Origin: Akkermansiaceae bacterium UBA6138
Lineage (GTDB): Bacteria; Verrucomicrobiota; Verrucomicrobiia; Verrucomicrobiales; DEV007
Direction of reading: 5' to 3'
Length of the DNA stretch: 47,241 nucleotides
NCBI GenBank assembly: GCA_002422425.1
Contig: DIVG01000021.1
Coordinates: forward strand, 1 to 47,241
In this document: positions 25,175-33,900 of the stretch, one piece after another
How the letters are laid out: every line of letters starts with the position of its first letter
Position numbering within the stretch: position 1 is the stretch's first letter
Notes under the pieces: generated by a model
Told to the model about the DNA's origin: nothing
Database searches by the model: none
The model's input: only the letters and a program-made list of their open reading frames with translations
Translations under genes and position numbers: made by a program

Positions 25175-25603
25175 TCAATTGGCCAGACTCTTCAGCAACG
25201 CGTCGCGATTTTTCAGGAGATCCTGCAAAGTGTAACGGTCAAAAGTCCCGAGAAACGCATCGCGCGCCTCAGCGATAACACGTTTGAGAATACAGGCCCC
25301 GACGATGGGGCAGCTCCCTTTTTCCGTCCCAAGACACTCAACGAGGGCGAATGATTCTGTCAGGCGGATAACTGCCCCGATATTGATTTCCGAGGGCGGC
25401 AGGGAAAGCTGAAACCCGCCCGAGCGCCCTCGCTTCGTCTCCAGATAACCAAGCTTTCCGAGCTTGTGGATGATCTTCACGAGATGGTTGGCAGAGATAC
25501 CGAAGGCGGCCGCAACCTCGGATACCGTGACGATCCTGCCGGAATGCATCCCGGCGTAGAGAAGGGTGCGCAGTGAGTAATCGGTGAAGCGGCTAAGTTC
25601 CAT
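25175..25603 (-). CDS. nsrR: Rrf2-family transcriptional regulator, NsrR-like
   Basis: From the ATG at 25601-25603 the protein has 142 residues; the longer frame adds an improbable leader. Residues 1-60 form the winged helix (MELSRFTDYSLRTLLYAG, VSEVAAAFGISANHLVKIIH, YLETKRGRSGGFQL). Cys90, Cys98 and Cys104 (ECLGTEKGSCPIVGAC) match the three iron-sulfur ligands of NsrR in position and context. NsrR represses nitric-oxide detoxification genes and loses repression when NO attacks the cluster. Its neighbours support this: a haem-binding protein upstream and a divergent haemoglobin, with an NsrR-like palindrome in between. Another Rrf2 type such as IscR is less likely given the spacing of the cysteines. 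Confidence 0.75.
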   Translation of the reverse strand: MELSRFTDYSLRTLLYAGMHSGRIVTVSEVAAAFGISANHLVKIIHKLGKLGYLETKRGRSGGFQLSLPPSEINIGAVIRLTESFALVECLGTEKGSCPIVGACILKRVIAEARDAFLGTFDRYTLQDLLKNRDALLKSLAN

Positions 25604-25660
25604 GAGTTGACGCCTTGATAAATTAATCACACTAACACAATAACGCTGCCGGTCTATCAA

Positions 25661-26245
25661 TCACTCAGGTCGCAGCGGAAAAGAAATCGCGAGACCCGCG
25701 ACTCGATCCTCGAGCGTGGCGCGATCACGAACATGACACTTGAGGCACTCATTCTGCAGCCGTATCATTCCGACGTAGCGGTATCGCGCCGCTTCGATCT
25801 GCTCAAACTCTTTCGCGCCGCCCTGAAGCGCCGCAGCCGCCTTTTCTTCAAAACGATCTTTCGGCTTGTGATTGATGCCCTTCGTCGCGTTAACTCCGAG
25901 CCAACGTATCTGGACACCCCAACTCCGGGCCATCTCCGCGAAGACGTCATCAAGTGACTGCGAAGGTAACGAGCCGGTATCTTCGTCCTCAAAAAAATCA
26001 CGATGCATCACCTGCAGCGCCCCGTGAAATCCCTCGTGGATCCAACGGGCCCGCCCCCGGGCTTCTTCAACCGTAGTGGGAAAGCTGACCTGCCGAACGG
26101 TATCGGCGAGACTCTCCCCGTCCGACGTTTCTCCGGTCACAACCGAGGGCTCGCCGAGGCCCGGCGCAGTCAGCCATAAACAAGCGATGACCCCGGGGGC
26201 AAAAAATCCGGGATGAAAAACTTTAGGAGTTTTATTGACTTTCAT
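25661..26245 (-). CDS. Exported Tll0287-like (DUF3365) haem protein
   Basis: The start at the ATG 26243-26245 gives 194 residues and a signal peptide (PGFFAPGVIACLWLTAPGLG, about 12-31); the frame to 26350 is only an upstream extension. The body has the pattern of DUF3365/Tll0287-like sensors: ARWIHEGFHGALQVMHRDFF, IRWLGVNATKGINHKPKDRF, FEQIEAARYRYVGMIRLQ, then CLKCH (about 166-170), a c-type haem motif, and LAISFPL at the end. It probably binds haem c in the periplasm and senses or carries a redox or gas signal. It precedes the nsrR-like gene by 57 bases and is divergent from the globin gene. Confidence 0.75.
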   Translation of the reverse strand: MKVNKTPKVFHPGFFAPGVIACLWLTAPGLGEPSVVTGETSDGESLADTVRQVSFPTTVEEARGRARWIHEGFHGALQVMHRDFFEDEDTGSLPSQSLDDVFAEMARSWGVQIRWLGVNATKGINHKPKDRFEEKAAAALQGGAKEFEQIEAARYRYVGMIRLQNECLKCHVRDRATLEDRVAGLAISFPLRPE

Positions 26246-26250
26246 TTTAA

Positions 26251-26273
26251 AAGCTATATCTAATTTACACCTT
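26251..26273. promoter_or_regulatory. Candidate NsrR operator in the divergent intergenic region
   Basis: A 23-bp imperfect palindrome begins AAGCTATAT and ends TTACACCTT; 7 of 11 position pairs are complementary. By hand it matches the known NsrR consensus (two 11-bp inverted arms, AAGATGCATTT type) at 15 of 23 positions. It lies 5 bases upstream of the start codon of the haem protein gene and about 70 bases upstream of the globin gene, so it could control both. Confidence 0.5.
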
Positions 26274-26344
26274 ATACAAGCGTATTCCCCTTTTCGGGTA
26301 ATACAGTTCTCTTTTCCCGACTCAAATCGGCAACCCCCACCTCC

Positions 26345-26896
26345 ATGCACTTTAGAAAATTCTCCCTCCCGGCCCTCGCATTCGTCCTCCTTTTTTCTCT
26401 CACCGAAGCGCAGGAAAGCCCCTCTGCGGTGTGCTTTTACACAGGAGCGCCCGCCAAGCCGGGATTGACGATCGACTACGAAGGGGTGACCTACGCCTTT
26501 TCATCAGAGGAAAAAAAAGCCCGCTTTGCGCAGGAGCGGACGGCGAGCCTCTACCAGCAGATCGGCGGGGCTGCCGCCCTCAAGGCGGCGGTCGATCTCT
26601 TTTACGTGAAAGTTCTGGCGGATGACAGAGTGAATCATTTTTTCGAAGACACCCACATGGCGTCGCAGAACCGCAAGCAGATGGCCTTCCTCGCAGCAGC
26701 GCTTGGGGCACCAGTGCCATGGAAGGGCAGGGACATGCGAACGGCCCACGCGAATCTCGATATCAGGGAGCCGGATTTCAACGCCATCGCCGAGAATCTG
26801 CAGAACACCCTCACCGAACTGAAAATCGATGAGAAACTTATCGCGCAAATCATGACGATCGTCGCGGGCACGAAGGACGACGTCCTCAATCGCTAA
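26345..26896 (+). CDS. Exported YHS-like domain fused to a truncated haemoglobin
   Basis: A 183-residue protein. Residues 1-22 form a signal peptide (FSLPALAFVLLFSLTEA). Residues about 29-62 resemble a YHS metal-binding domain (VCFYTGAPAKPGLTIDYEGV, YAFSSEEKKARF). Residues 66-183 form a group 1 truncated haemoglobin: SLYQQIGGAAALKAAVDLFY with Tyr87 at position B10, the proximal His135 in MRTAHANLDI, and helices to the end. B10 tyrosine is typical of globins that bind O2 or NO tightly. It would act outside the cytoplasm, probably NO detoxification or sensing, consistent with the neighbouring nsrR-like gene. Export of a truncated globin is unusual. The downstream inverted repeat may end its transcript. 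Confidence 0.8.
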   Translation: MHFRKFSLPALAFVLLFSLTEAQESPSAVCFYTGAPAKPGLTIDYEGVTYAFSSEEKKARFAQERTASLYQQIGGAAALKAAVDLFYVKVLADDRVNHFFEDTHMASQNRKQMAFLAAALGAPVPWKGRDMRTAHANLDIREPDFNAIAENLQNTLTELKIDEKLIAQIMTIVAGTKDDVLNR

Positions 26897-26910
26897 AGAT
26901 CGTCCTCCGG

Positions 26911-26950
26911 GGGGGCGGAACAGAGCAGAGAGCTGCCCGGTTCCGCCCCC
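26911..26950. repeat. Perfect 11-bp inverted repeat after the globin gene
   Basis: GGGGGCGGAAC (26911-26921) pairs with GTTCCGCCCCC (26940-26950) around an 18-nt loop, beginning 14 bases after the globin stop. There is no T run, so it may act as a transcript-stabilising or factor-dependent stop rather than a classical terminator. The following stretch to 27,248 shows no gene. Confidence 0.55.
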
Positions 26951-27248
26951 ATCCCCGCCTACACGGGAAAAAGGAGGCACTGTTCTCCGGGCGAATTCGG
27001 CCCCGATCGACTCGGCGTTTGCCGGACGGGGCCTACCCCTCCACGCCCCGCAAAACCTACCCGGGGTCCCGGTCGGGCATGGGAGCGCTGTCGCCGGGAC
27101 TCGATCGCGGGAGACCGATTCCACCGGCAAGTGACACTTGCCTTTGAGCGAAAATCGGTTGTCATGTCATCATAGTCTCTCAGGAGGCGGTGCCAACACG
27201 GCAATCCGTTGTCGGAGGCGAACTTCGTGCGTCATCGCTTTCAACAGA

Positions 27249-28184
27249 ATGCAAAATTCTCCACTTCTTCTACTCGACTGGGGTTCGACCAATCTGAGGG
27301 CCAAGCTGCTGATCGACCAGCGTCTTGTTGCTTCGCGGCAATCCGCCGACGGCATCCGACATTGCCGGGGGAGAGACTTCGACGAGATCCTCACGGCTCT
27401 TTGCGGGGACTGGAAATCAGCGCATCCGACTCTTCGTGTCGTCATGAGCGGCATGGTAGGGAGTCGGGAAGGCTGGCGCGAGACTCCCTATGTCGACACG
27501 CCGGCGGGAATTCCCGATCTGGCAGCAGGGGTTCTCGCACTGACCGGATCCGTTTTCGGCGAAATCTGCCTTGTGCCCGGCGTGCGTCACGAGGATCCCG
27601 CCGCCGCCACCACCGATCTGATGCGCGGCGAGGAGACGCAGATCGCGGGACTTCTCACGGATCTTCCGCACGATGGGGCGACGGTTTGCCTGCCCGGGAC
27701 TCACTCGAAGTGGGTTCGCTGCCGCGACGGACGCATCGAGAGCTTCCGCACCTTTCTCACCGGAGAGGCGTTTGCTCTCCTCCTTCGCGACAGTCTTATC
27801 GCCGGCAATGGCGCCACCCCCGATTACGGGAGCGCCGCCTTCAGCCGCGGACTTGAACTGTCCGGTCATGGCGGCGGCTTGCTGAATCACCTTTTTCTCG
27901 GCCGCACGGAGATGCTCAGCGGCCGCGCTGATGCCGCTGATCTTCCGGGATTGATCTCAGGGATCCTCATCGGGCATGAGATTCGTGAGGCGGTAAAAAC
28001 CTGCCCCGAGCCGCCTGTTTACCTTGTCGGTGACTCGCCTGCCGCCGACGCGACCGCCAGAGCGCTTGCATGGTTCGGAATCGAATCGGTGATCGTGAAA
28101 GATGATGTGCATCTGCGAGGAATGCTGCTGATAGCCGACCTCATCCGGTCTCAACAGAAAGTGTCGCGGGTCCTGCCTGACTGA
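27249..28184 (+). CDS. dgoK: 2-dehydro-3-deoxygalactonokinase
   Basis: From the ATG at 27249 the protein has 311 residues, the usual length for DgoK; the frame upstream to 27138 reads as non-coding. It belongs to the ASKHA fold: phosphate motif LLLLDWGSTNLRAKLL (about 6-21), VVMSGMVGSREGWRETPY, VPGVRHEDPAAATTDLMRGE with the family-typical DxMRGEETQ segment, and CLPGTHSKWVRCRDGRIESF. It phosphorylates 2-keto-3-deoxygalactonate (De Ley-Doudoroff route for galactose, and possibly galactans). The aldolase partner is not in this window. It ends 27 bases from the convergent SSS transporter gene, whose substrate may be a related sugar or acid. Confidence 0.88.
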   Translation: MQNSPLLLLDWGSTNLRAKLLIDQRLVASRQSADGIRHCRGRDFDEILTALCGDWKSAHPTLRVVMSGMVGSREGWRETPYVDTPAGIPDLAAGVLALTGSVFGEICLVPGVRHEDPAAATTDLMRGEETQIAGLLTDLPHDGATVCLPGTHSKWVRCRDGRIESFRTFLTGEAFALLLRDSLIAGNGATPDYGSAAFSRGLELSGHGGGLLNHLFLGRTEMLSGRADAADLPGLISGILIGHEIREAVKTCPEPPVYLVGDSPAADATARALAWFGIESVIVKDDVHLRGMLLIADLIRSQQKVSRVLPD

Positions 28185-28211
28185 ATAAAGCCCTCGCCGG
28201 TGCCCTGTTTT

Positions 28212-30359
28212 TTACGATGCTCCCACCCCTGCGAGCCAGGCGAGGAGACCGACGATCGCAAAACAGATGGCTACAGAAATTAGGAACCCCGCCACGTCTG
28301 TTCCTGTCGGCTTAACAAATTGCCAGTCCGAACCGGGAAAAAGACGCCGCGACTCGTTTCCCTGCGGATCGGTGAACGCCGCGGCAAGGAGCCGCCGGTC
28401 TGTCTCCGGATCGGGATGGACGGGGGTGCGCATTTTTGTGTAATAGCGGTCAAGGACCTCGTCCCGCTCCCGCCGGGTGAAAAGGCTCACCACCACCAGG
28501 ACAAGGAAAGGCATCAGAAGCCGGGGCGGAAGTCGCAGAGTCTCGATGGTTGACTTCGAAGCGGAGGAAAGGTCGTAGCCCATCCAGTAATAAAGAAGAA
28601 AATCGAGGTTAAAGGCCCCCGAGCCTTCGAAGGTCCCGACCCGTCGCTGGATGAGAATGACGGTGTCCTCCTCACGGTAGTCCGCGACCGTCTCGAGCGT
28701 GGTCTCTCCGACGGCTTTTACTCCGCCCTGCCAGAACAGCGGCAGCCCGCCCGACTGTGTCGTGATCGAGATAAGTTCACCCGGCGGCGCGCTTGGCGGC
28801 TCAGGACCGATCTGCTTGAGCAAGTCTGGACTTCCGGCGGCCGCCTGTGTGGCCTTCAACCACGCCTCGTGTTTCGCGGCATCGGATGGCATCGCCGGCC
28901 GGGTTGTTGTTTTCGTCACGAGATAAGAGGACTGGGCGAAACCCTGATTTGTCCGCATCCCGGAAAAAAGACGGGGCAGCAGGGGCGGCAGGATAAAGAA
29001 AAATACCAGGGAGAAAGCGATCGTCGCCCAGACAGCGCGCTGATTCGCCCTCCGCCAATACATCCCGATCCAGAAAGGCGCGGCAAAAAGGATGGGGAGC
29101 TCCATCGCCATTTTAAACTGCCCGAAGACATCCGCGACCGTCAGGGAGATCACCGTCGCCCCGACGATGATGGCGAGGCCGGAGAACCGGGCAACCCGGA
29201 GGCACTCCTGCTCACTGGCTTTTTCGTTGAGGTAAGCCGCGTAGACGTTTCGAGTGAAAAGGCCGGCGGTCACGATCATATACGTGTCGGCTGAACTCAT
29301 CATCGCGGCAAGAAGGCAGGCCAGCATCAGACCAACGAGGCCGAGGTTGAGCGGCCCGAGAATTTCCCGTGCGGCGACACCCCATACCCGATCGGGATCG
29401 CCGGCGATCTCAGGACTGCCGGCCAGCAGAGCGAGCGCGATAAGGGCGGTGAGGGCCCACCCGACGGTGCAGAGGCGTTTCAGAAAGTTGCCCGCGACAA
29501 GTCCTACCCGGGCTTCGAACTCACCCTTCGCAGAGCCTCCGCCCGTCGCAATAAAGTGCGGCTGCACGACGATTCCGACGAGTACGAGCAGGGTAAGTGA
29601 AATAATGTAGGGCACCGGAAATTCACCTGCCGCCGGTCCCGAAAAGAGCCCAAAAAAATCGTCAGCGACGCGTTCATGCATGATGCGGAAGCCGTCCATG
29701 ATCCCCATCGTCTCAGGATCACCGAACTCCTTTACCAGCGCGAGAAGGCCGAACGGAATGAGCATGATCGACAGGAGAATAATGAAGATGCCCTGGATAA
29801 GGTCGGTGTAGTAGGCGGCAGTGAGTCCACCGAGAACGCCATAAAGAACAACGATGAGGGCAATGGCGGGGACGATATAGTATTTCACCTCCACCCCGGC
29901 GACGACTTCGAATCCCAGGAGAGGCACCGCGAACTTCGCAATGGCGGAGAACATCGTGGAGAGATAGAACATGTAAAAAACGAGGGCAAAAAGGGAGTAA
30001 GCCACGCCAAGAGGACGTGAGTCGTAGCGCTCGACGAACCAATCTCCGAGAGTGAGATGCCGCATGCGCCGGTACCACACGGCGGTGATCCAGTAGACGG
30101 GCGTCACAAAGAGCCACATCAAAGCCGACCAGACACCGCTGAGTCCGCTCGTCCAGCAGGTACGGCCGACGGTGATCGGTTCGTGTGCACCGGTTCCCGC
30201 CCCGAAGGCGGCAAAGGTCTGGAGCAGCTTGCCAAAGCCGCGGCCACCCATGAAATAGTCCTCCTGACCCTTGACCCGGCGCATTGCCCAGAGGCCGATC
30301 GCGATCATAACAGCGAAGTAAACGATAAGGACGGCAAAGTCGATCCAGGTCATGGCCAT
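28212..30359 (-). CDS. Sodium:solute symporter (SSS family)
   Basis: A 715-residue membrane protein. It opens with WIDFAVLIVYFAVMIAIGLW and RVKGQEDYFMGGRGFGKLLQ, the classic SSS N-terminus, followed by AAFGAGTGAHEPITVGRTCW and about twelve hydrophobic helices to near residue 480. A long hydrophilic insertion (about 485-600, with KTTTRPAMPSDAAKHEAW) precedes a membrane segment (LLMPFLVLVVVSLFTRRERD) and a final helix at the C-terminus (AGFLISVAICFAIVGLLAWL). It would import a sugar, organic acid or amino acid with Na+. Convergent with dgoK. ATG codons at 30357-30359 and 30351-30353 are both possible starts. Confidence 0.88.
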   Translation of the reverse strand: MAMTWIDFAVLIVYFAVMIAIGLWAMRRVKGQEDYFMGGRGFGKLLQTFAAFGAGTGAHEPITVGRTCWTSGLSGVWSALMWLFVTPVYWITAVWYRRMRHLTLGDWFVERYDSRPLGVAYSLFALVFYMFYLSTMFSAIAKFAVPLLGFEVVAGVEVKYYIVPAIALIVVLYGVLGGLTAAYYTDLIQGIFIILLSIMLIPFGLLALVKEFGDPETMGIMDGFRIMHERVADDFFGLFSGPAAGEFPVPYIISLTLLVLVGIVVQPHFIATGGGSAKGEFEARVGLVAGNFLKRLCTVGWALTALIALALLAGSPEIAGDPDRVWGVAAREILGPLNLGLVGLMLACLLAAMMSSADTYMIVTAGLFTRNVYAAYLNEKASEQECLRVARFSGLAIIVGATVISLTVADVFGQFKMAMELPILFAAPFWIGMYWRRANQRAVWATIAFSLVFFFILPPLLPRLFSGMRTNQGFAQSSYLVTKTTTRPAMPSDAAKHEAWLKATQAAAGSPDLLKQIGPEPPSAPPGELISITTQSGGLPLFWQGGVKAVGETTLETVADYREEDTVILIQRRVGTFEGSGAFNLDFLLYYWMGYDLSSASKSTIETLRLPPRLLMPFLVLVVVSLFTRRERDEVLDRYYTKMRTPVHPDPETDRRLLAAAFTDPQGNESRRLFPGSDWQFVKPTGTDVAGFLISVAICFAIVGLLAWLAGVGAS

Positions 30360-30455
30360 AGCCCTACACAGGCCGTGCGCTTATGGCGAGAGCGTTTCCG
30401 GTTCCGGACATCCCGTGATCAGGGATCAGTCACGCTGCGGCGGACGGTCCCGGCA

Positions 30456-30884
30456 TCACTCTTTTCCCGGCACCTTGAGACTGACACCGCCGGGAAGAAG
30501 TTCGCCATTTTCATCAACGAGAGAAGCAAACTCGAAGTCGATCACACAAAAGCGACCGTCTTGATGCCGGTAGGTGATGTTTCGGGGAAAGGCATCCTCA
30601 TGTCTTACGCCATAATCTCTCTCCAGTTCGGCGAAGAGTTCTTTCGCCTTCCCTTCGCTGATGGAGGTGGCTCGCTGACCACAATTACTCGTCACAATGG
30701 TGAGCGTTTCAGGGTCAACCTCAAGGAGGCGTGGGACATACTCGCACCCGCGGGCCTCAAGATGCTTCAGAACCGCGACCTCGGTCTCGAATCGTTTTTG
30801 AGCATTGAGCCCCCGGAAAGTCTTGCGGACGCGTCCGTCGAACCCGACATAAACCCGCGAGAATTCATTGTCTTTCCGAATCAT
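30456..30884 (-). CDS. Miniature protein-kinase-like protein
   Basis: A 142-residue protein that keeps the hallmarks of a kinase fold in a short length: VRKTF (Lys21), RFETEVAVLKHLE (Glu35), a catalytic-loop-like HEDAFPRN (His95, Asp97, Asn102) and a DFG-like DFE (Asp116-Glu118 in VIDFEFASL). This resembles RIO and lipopolysaccharide-core kinases rather than Hanks-type Ser/Thr kinases. HED replaces the usual HxD, which still leaves an Asp in place. The substrate is unknown. It is leftward, 96 bases upstream of the SSS transporter gene, and divergent from the oxoprolinase gene. Full-length kinases are nearly twice as long, so activity is uncertain. Confidence 0.6.
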   Translation of the reverse strand: MIRKDNEFSRVYVGFDGRVRKTFRGLNAQKRFETEVAVLKHLEARGCEYVPRLLEVDPETLTIVTSNCGQRATSISEGKAKELFAELERDYGVRHEDAFPRNITYRHQDGRFCVIDFEFASLVDENGELLPGGVSLKVPGKE

Positions 30885-30993
30885 GGAGTCAGAACCTACG
30901 ACCGACCGGGGTGACGCGCCACTCTCTTCGGACTTGGGGAGGGAAATTATTCACACCGCTCGAAATCCTCCCGTTTTCCGCTAGGGTGCTTCG

Positions 30994-33900
30994 ATGTTCA
31001 AGCTTCGCGTCGATACCGGGGGGACCTTTACGGATTGCTGGGGGATGGCGGAGGGGGATACCGCCCCCCGTCTCGCTAAAGTGCTCTCATCGGGCCGGCT
31101 CCGGGTATCGGTCCGTGAGTGGGCCTCTCCGTCTGAAATCGCGCTGGTGCTCCCCCCGGCCTGGAGGGTCGAGGATGCGTTTTTCACCGGCTACAAGCTG
31201 GAGTCGGGCGGCATCACCGCTCTGGTCCTGTCCTTTGAGTCCCGGTCAGGTCGCGTCGTGCTCTCGCGAGCGCTTCCCCGGTCGGAGTCGGTCGATCTCT
31301 TCACCCGTGAAGAAGCTCCCGTGATCGGTGCCCGACTTCTCACCGGCACCCCGCTCGACCGGCCTTTTCCCCCGCTCGACTTCCGCCTCGCGACGACTCG
31401 GGGAACCAACGCTCTGCTCGAAAGAAAGGGGGCGAAGGTTGCTCTCCTTGTCACCAGAGGGTTTGGTGATCTCCTCACGATAGGAGACCAGCGTCGCCGC
31501 GATCTTTTTGCCCTGAAACACGAACGAGCTGCTCCGCTTTTCGCCGAAGTCATCGAAGTCAGGGAACGCCTCGACGCCTCGGGGGAGGTGCTCGATCCGA
31601 TCCGCTTTGATTTTGACGAAACCGCCCGCTCCGCTCTCGCCCGCGGATGCTCCGTCGCCGCCGTGGCACTGCTCCACAGCTACCGAAATCCGGTGCACGA
31701 GAGAGCCGTGCGCGACAGGCTCATCGCCCTGGGCTTTTCCCACGTCTCGCTCAGCTCGGAGCTCGCGCCGCTCATCAAGATCGTGCCGAGGGCGGGGACC
31801 GCCGTAGTCGACGCCTATCTGCAACCGGTGATGGAGAAATTTCTCGATCATCTTCGCGAAACATTCGGTGCGGGCAGCACCCTTCTCTCGATGACCTCGG
31901 CAGGAGGACTTGAGACGATGGCACACTTTTGTCCGAAAGACTCTCTTCTCTCGGGTCCGGCCGGCGGAGTCTCGGGAGCGGCGGCAGTCGCGGAGGAGCT
32001 CGGTTACCGGCGCGTCCTTACCTTCGACATGGGCGGCACGAGCACAGACGTGGCCCGCTATGACAACGGCTTCCAGTATTCTTTTTCCCAGACGGTCGGG
32101 GACGCTTGCCTGCTCTCTCCGGCGCTGCTCATCGAAACGGTCGCGGCCGGCGGAGGCTCGATCTGTCAGTGGAAAGATCACCGCCTCCACGTCGGCCCGG
32201 AGTCTGCCGGTGCCTCTCCGGGCCCGGCCGCCTACGGACAAGGGGGGCCTCTCACGATCACGGATGTGAACCTGCTCCTCGGTCGGATCAATCCGGATCA
32301 TTTCGGCATTCCACTTACCGCCTCAAACCTGGAAGCGGCAAGGCGGGCGGCACTCGCCCTGCAGGAAGCCGCCGGCTACTCCCCGACGGATCTTGAGGTG
32401 AACTTCCTCCAAGGCCTCCTCGATATCGCCGTGGAACAAATGGCGGACGCGATCCGGACAATCTCGATTCGCGATGGCGCCGATCCGGCCGACTACGCTC
32501 TTCTTGCCTTCGGTGGAGCAGGGCCGCTGCACGCCTGTGATATCGCCGAACGCCTCGGGATGCGCACGATCCTGATTCCCGGAGAGGCCGGCCTGCTGAG
32601 TGCTTACGGACTGGAACGCGCAAGCCTCGAACGCTTCGCCGAAGGCCAGCTCAATCACACGATCGGAAAAACGACGCCCGAACCCCTCTTTCGTGAGATC
32701 GAAGATCGCGCTCTCGCATCCCTGAAGGCGACGGGACAAACGGGAAAGATTACCCGCCGCCTCGCCGAGCTAAGGCTGAGCGGTCAGGATGCAACCCTGA
32801 CTCTCGACCTGATCGCAGGGGCAAACCTCGAAGAGCATTTTCGGGAACGCTTTCGTCAGACTTTTGGTTATGAATCCCCCCCGGACCGGTCCGTTGAGCT
32901 GGTGAGCTACCGCGCCATCGCGGGAACGGCACGATGCGCCGCGCGCATCATCGGCGACCATACCCCGGGGGAATCCGGCGCTTCTCCGAAACACCCCCAA
33001 TCACGCTTCCTCGACCGGGCGACACTCTGCCCCGGTGACCGGATGGAGGGGCCGCTGGTGATTCAGGATCCTTTCAGCACGCTCTATCTCGCCGGAGGCT
33101 GGACGGCACGGGCGGTCGGGAACGGAGCCCTCATCCTCTCCCGTGAAGGAACCTCGCCTATCGGGGGGAAATCGCGTCCCGGGCAAGTCGAGCGGGAGCT
33201 CTTCCGCCATCGTTTCGACAATCTCGTCCGGGAAATGGGAGCGATGCTGCAGCGCTCTGCGATCTCCACCAATGTGAAAGAACGAGCCGATTTTTCCTGT
33301 GCCCTGCTCGATGGCAACGGGGACCTCATCACGAGCGCCCCGCACATTCCCGTCCATCTCGGGGCACTCGGACTTTGCGTGAGAGAGGTGAGCGAGAGGA
33401 TCGAGATGGCACCGGGAGACACTATTGTAACGAATCATCCGGCGGCAGGCGGCTCACATCTGCCGGATGTCACGCTCATCACCCCGGTTTTTTCAGCGCC
33501 ATCGATGGCACCGGTCGCCTACATCGCCAACCGCGCCCACCATGCTGAAATCGGTGGTATCACCCCGGGATCGATGCCGCCGGGGGCAGGAAATCTGGCG
33601 GAGGAAGGGGTCGTCATCGGTCCGACCTGGCTGATCCGGGGCGGGGTATCCTGCTTTCCCCTGGTGGAGCACCTCCTTACGTCTGCTCCCTACCCGACTC
33701 GCCGTCTCGCCGATAATCTCGCCGATCTGAACGCGCAGCTCGCCGCAAACCAACGCGGGGCCGCGATCCTGGAGTCGCTCATCACTGCGCACGGAATTGA
33801 GCCAATCGAAGCACAATTCGCCCATCTGAAAACACTGAGCCGGGAAGCACTCGCGGCTCATCTGCAGCAGGTCGGCATTTTCACGGGAGAGGCGCTGGAG

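Noticed and set aside
26911..26950. Strong hairpin considered as an intrinsic terminator of the globin gene
   Set aside because: There is no T run on either side, so it is listed only as an inverted repeat.
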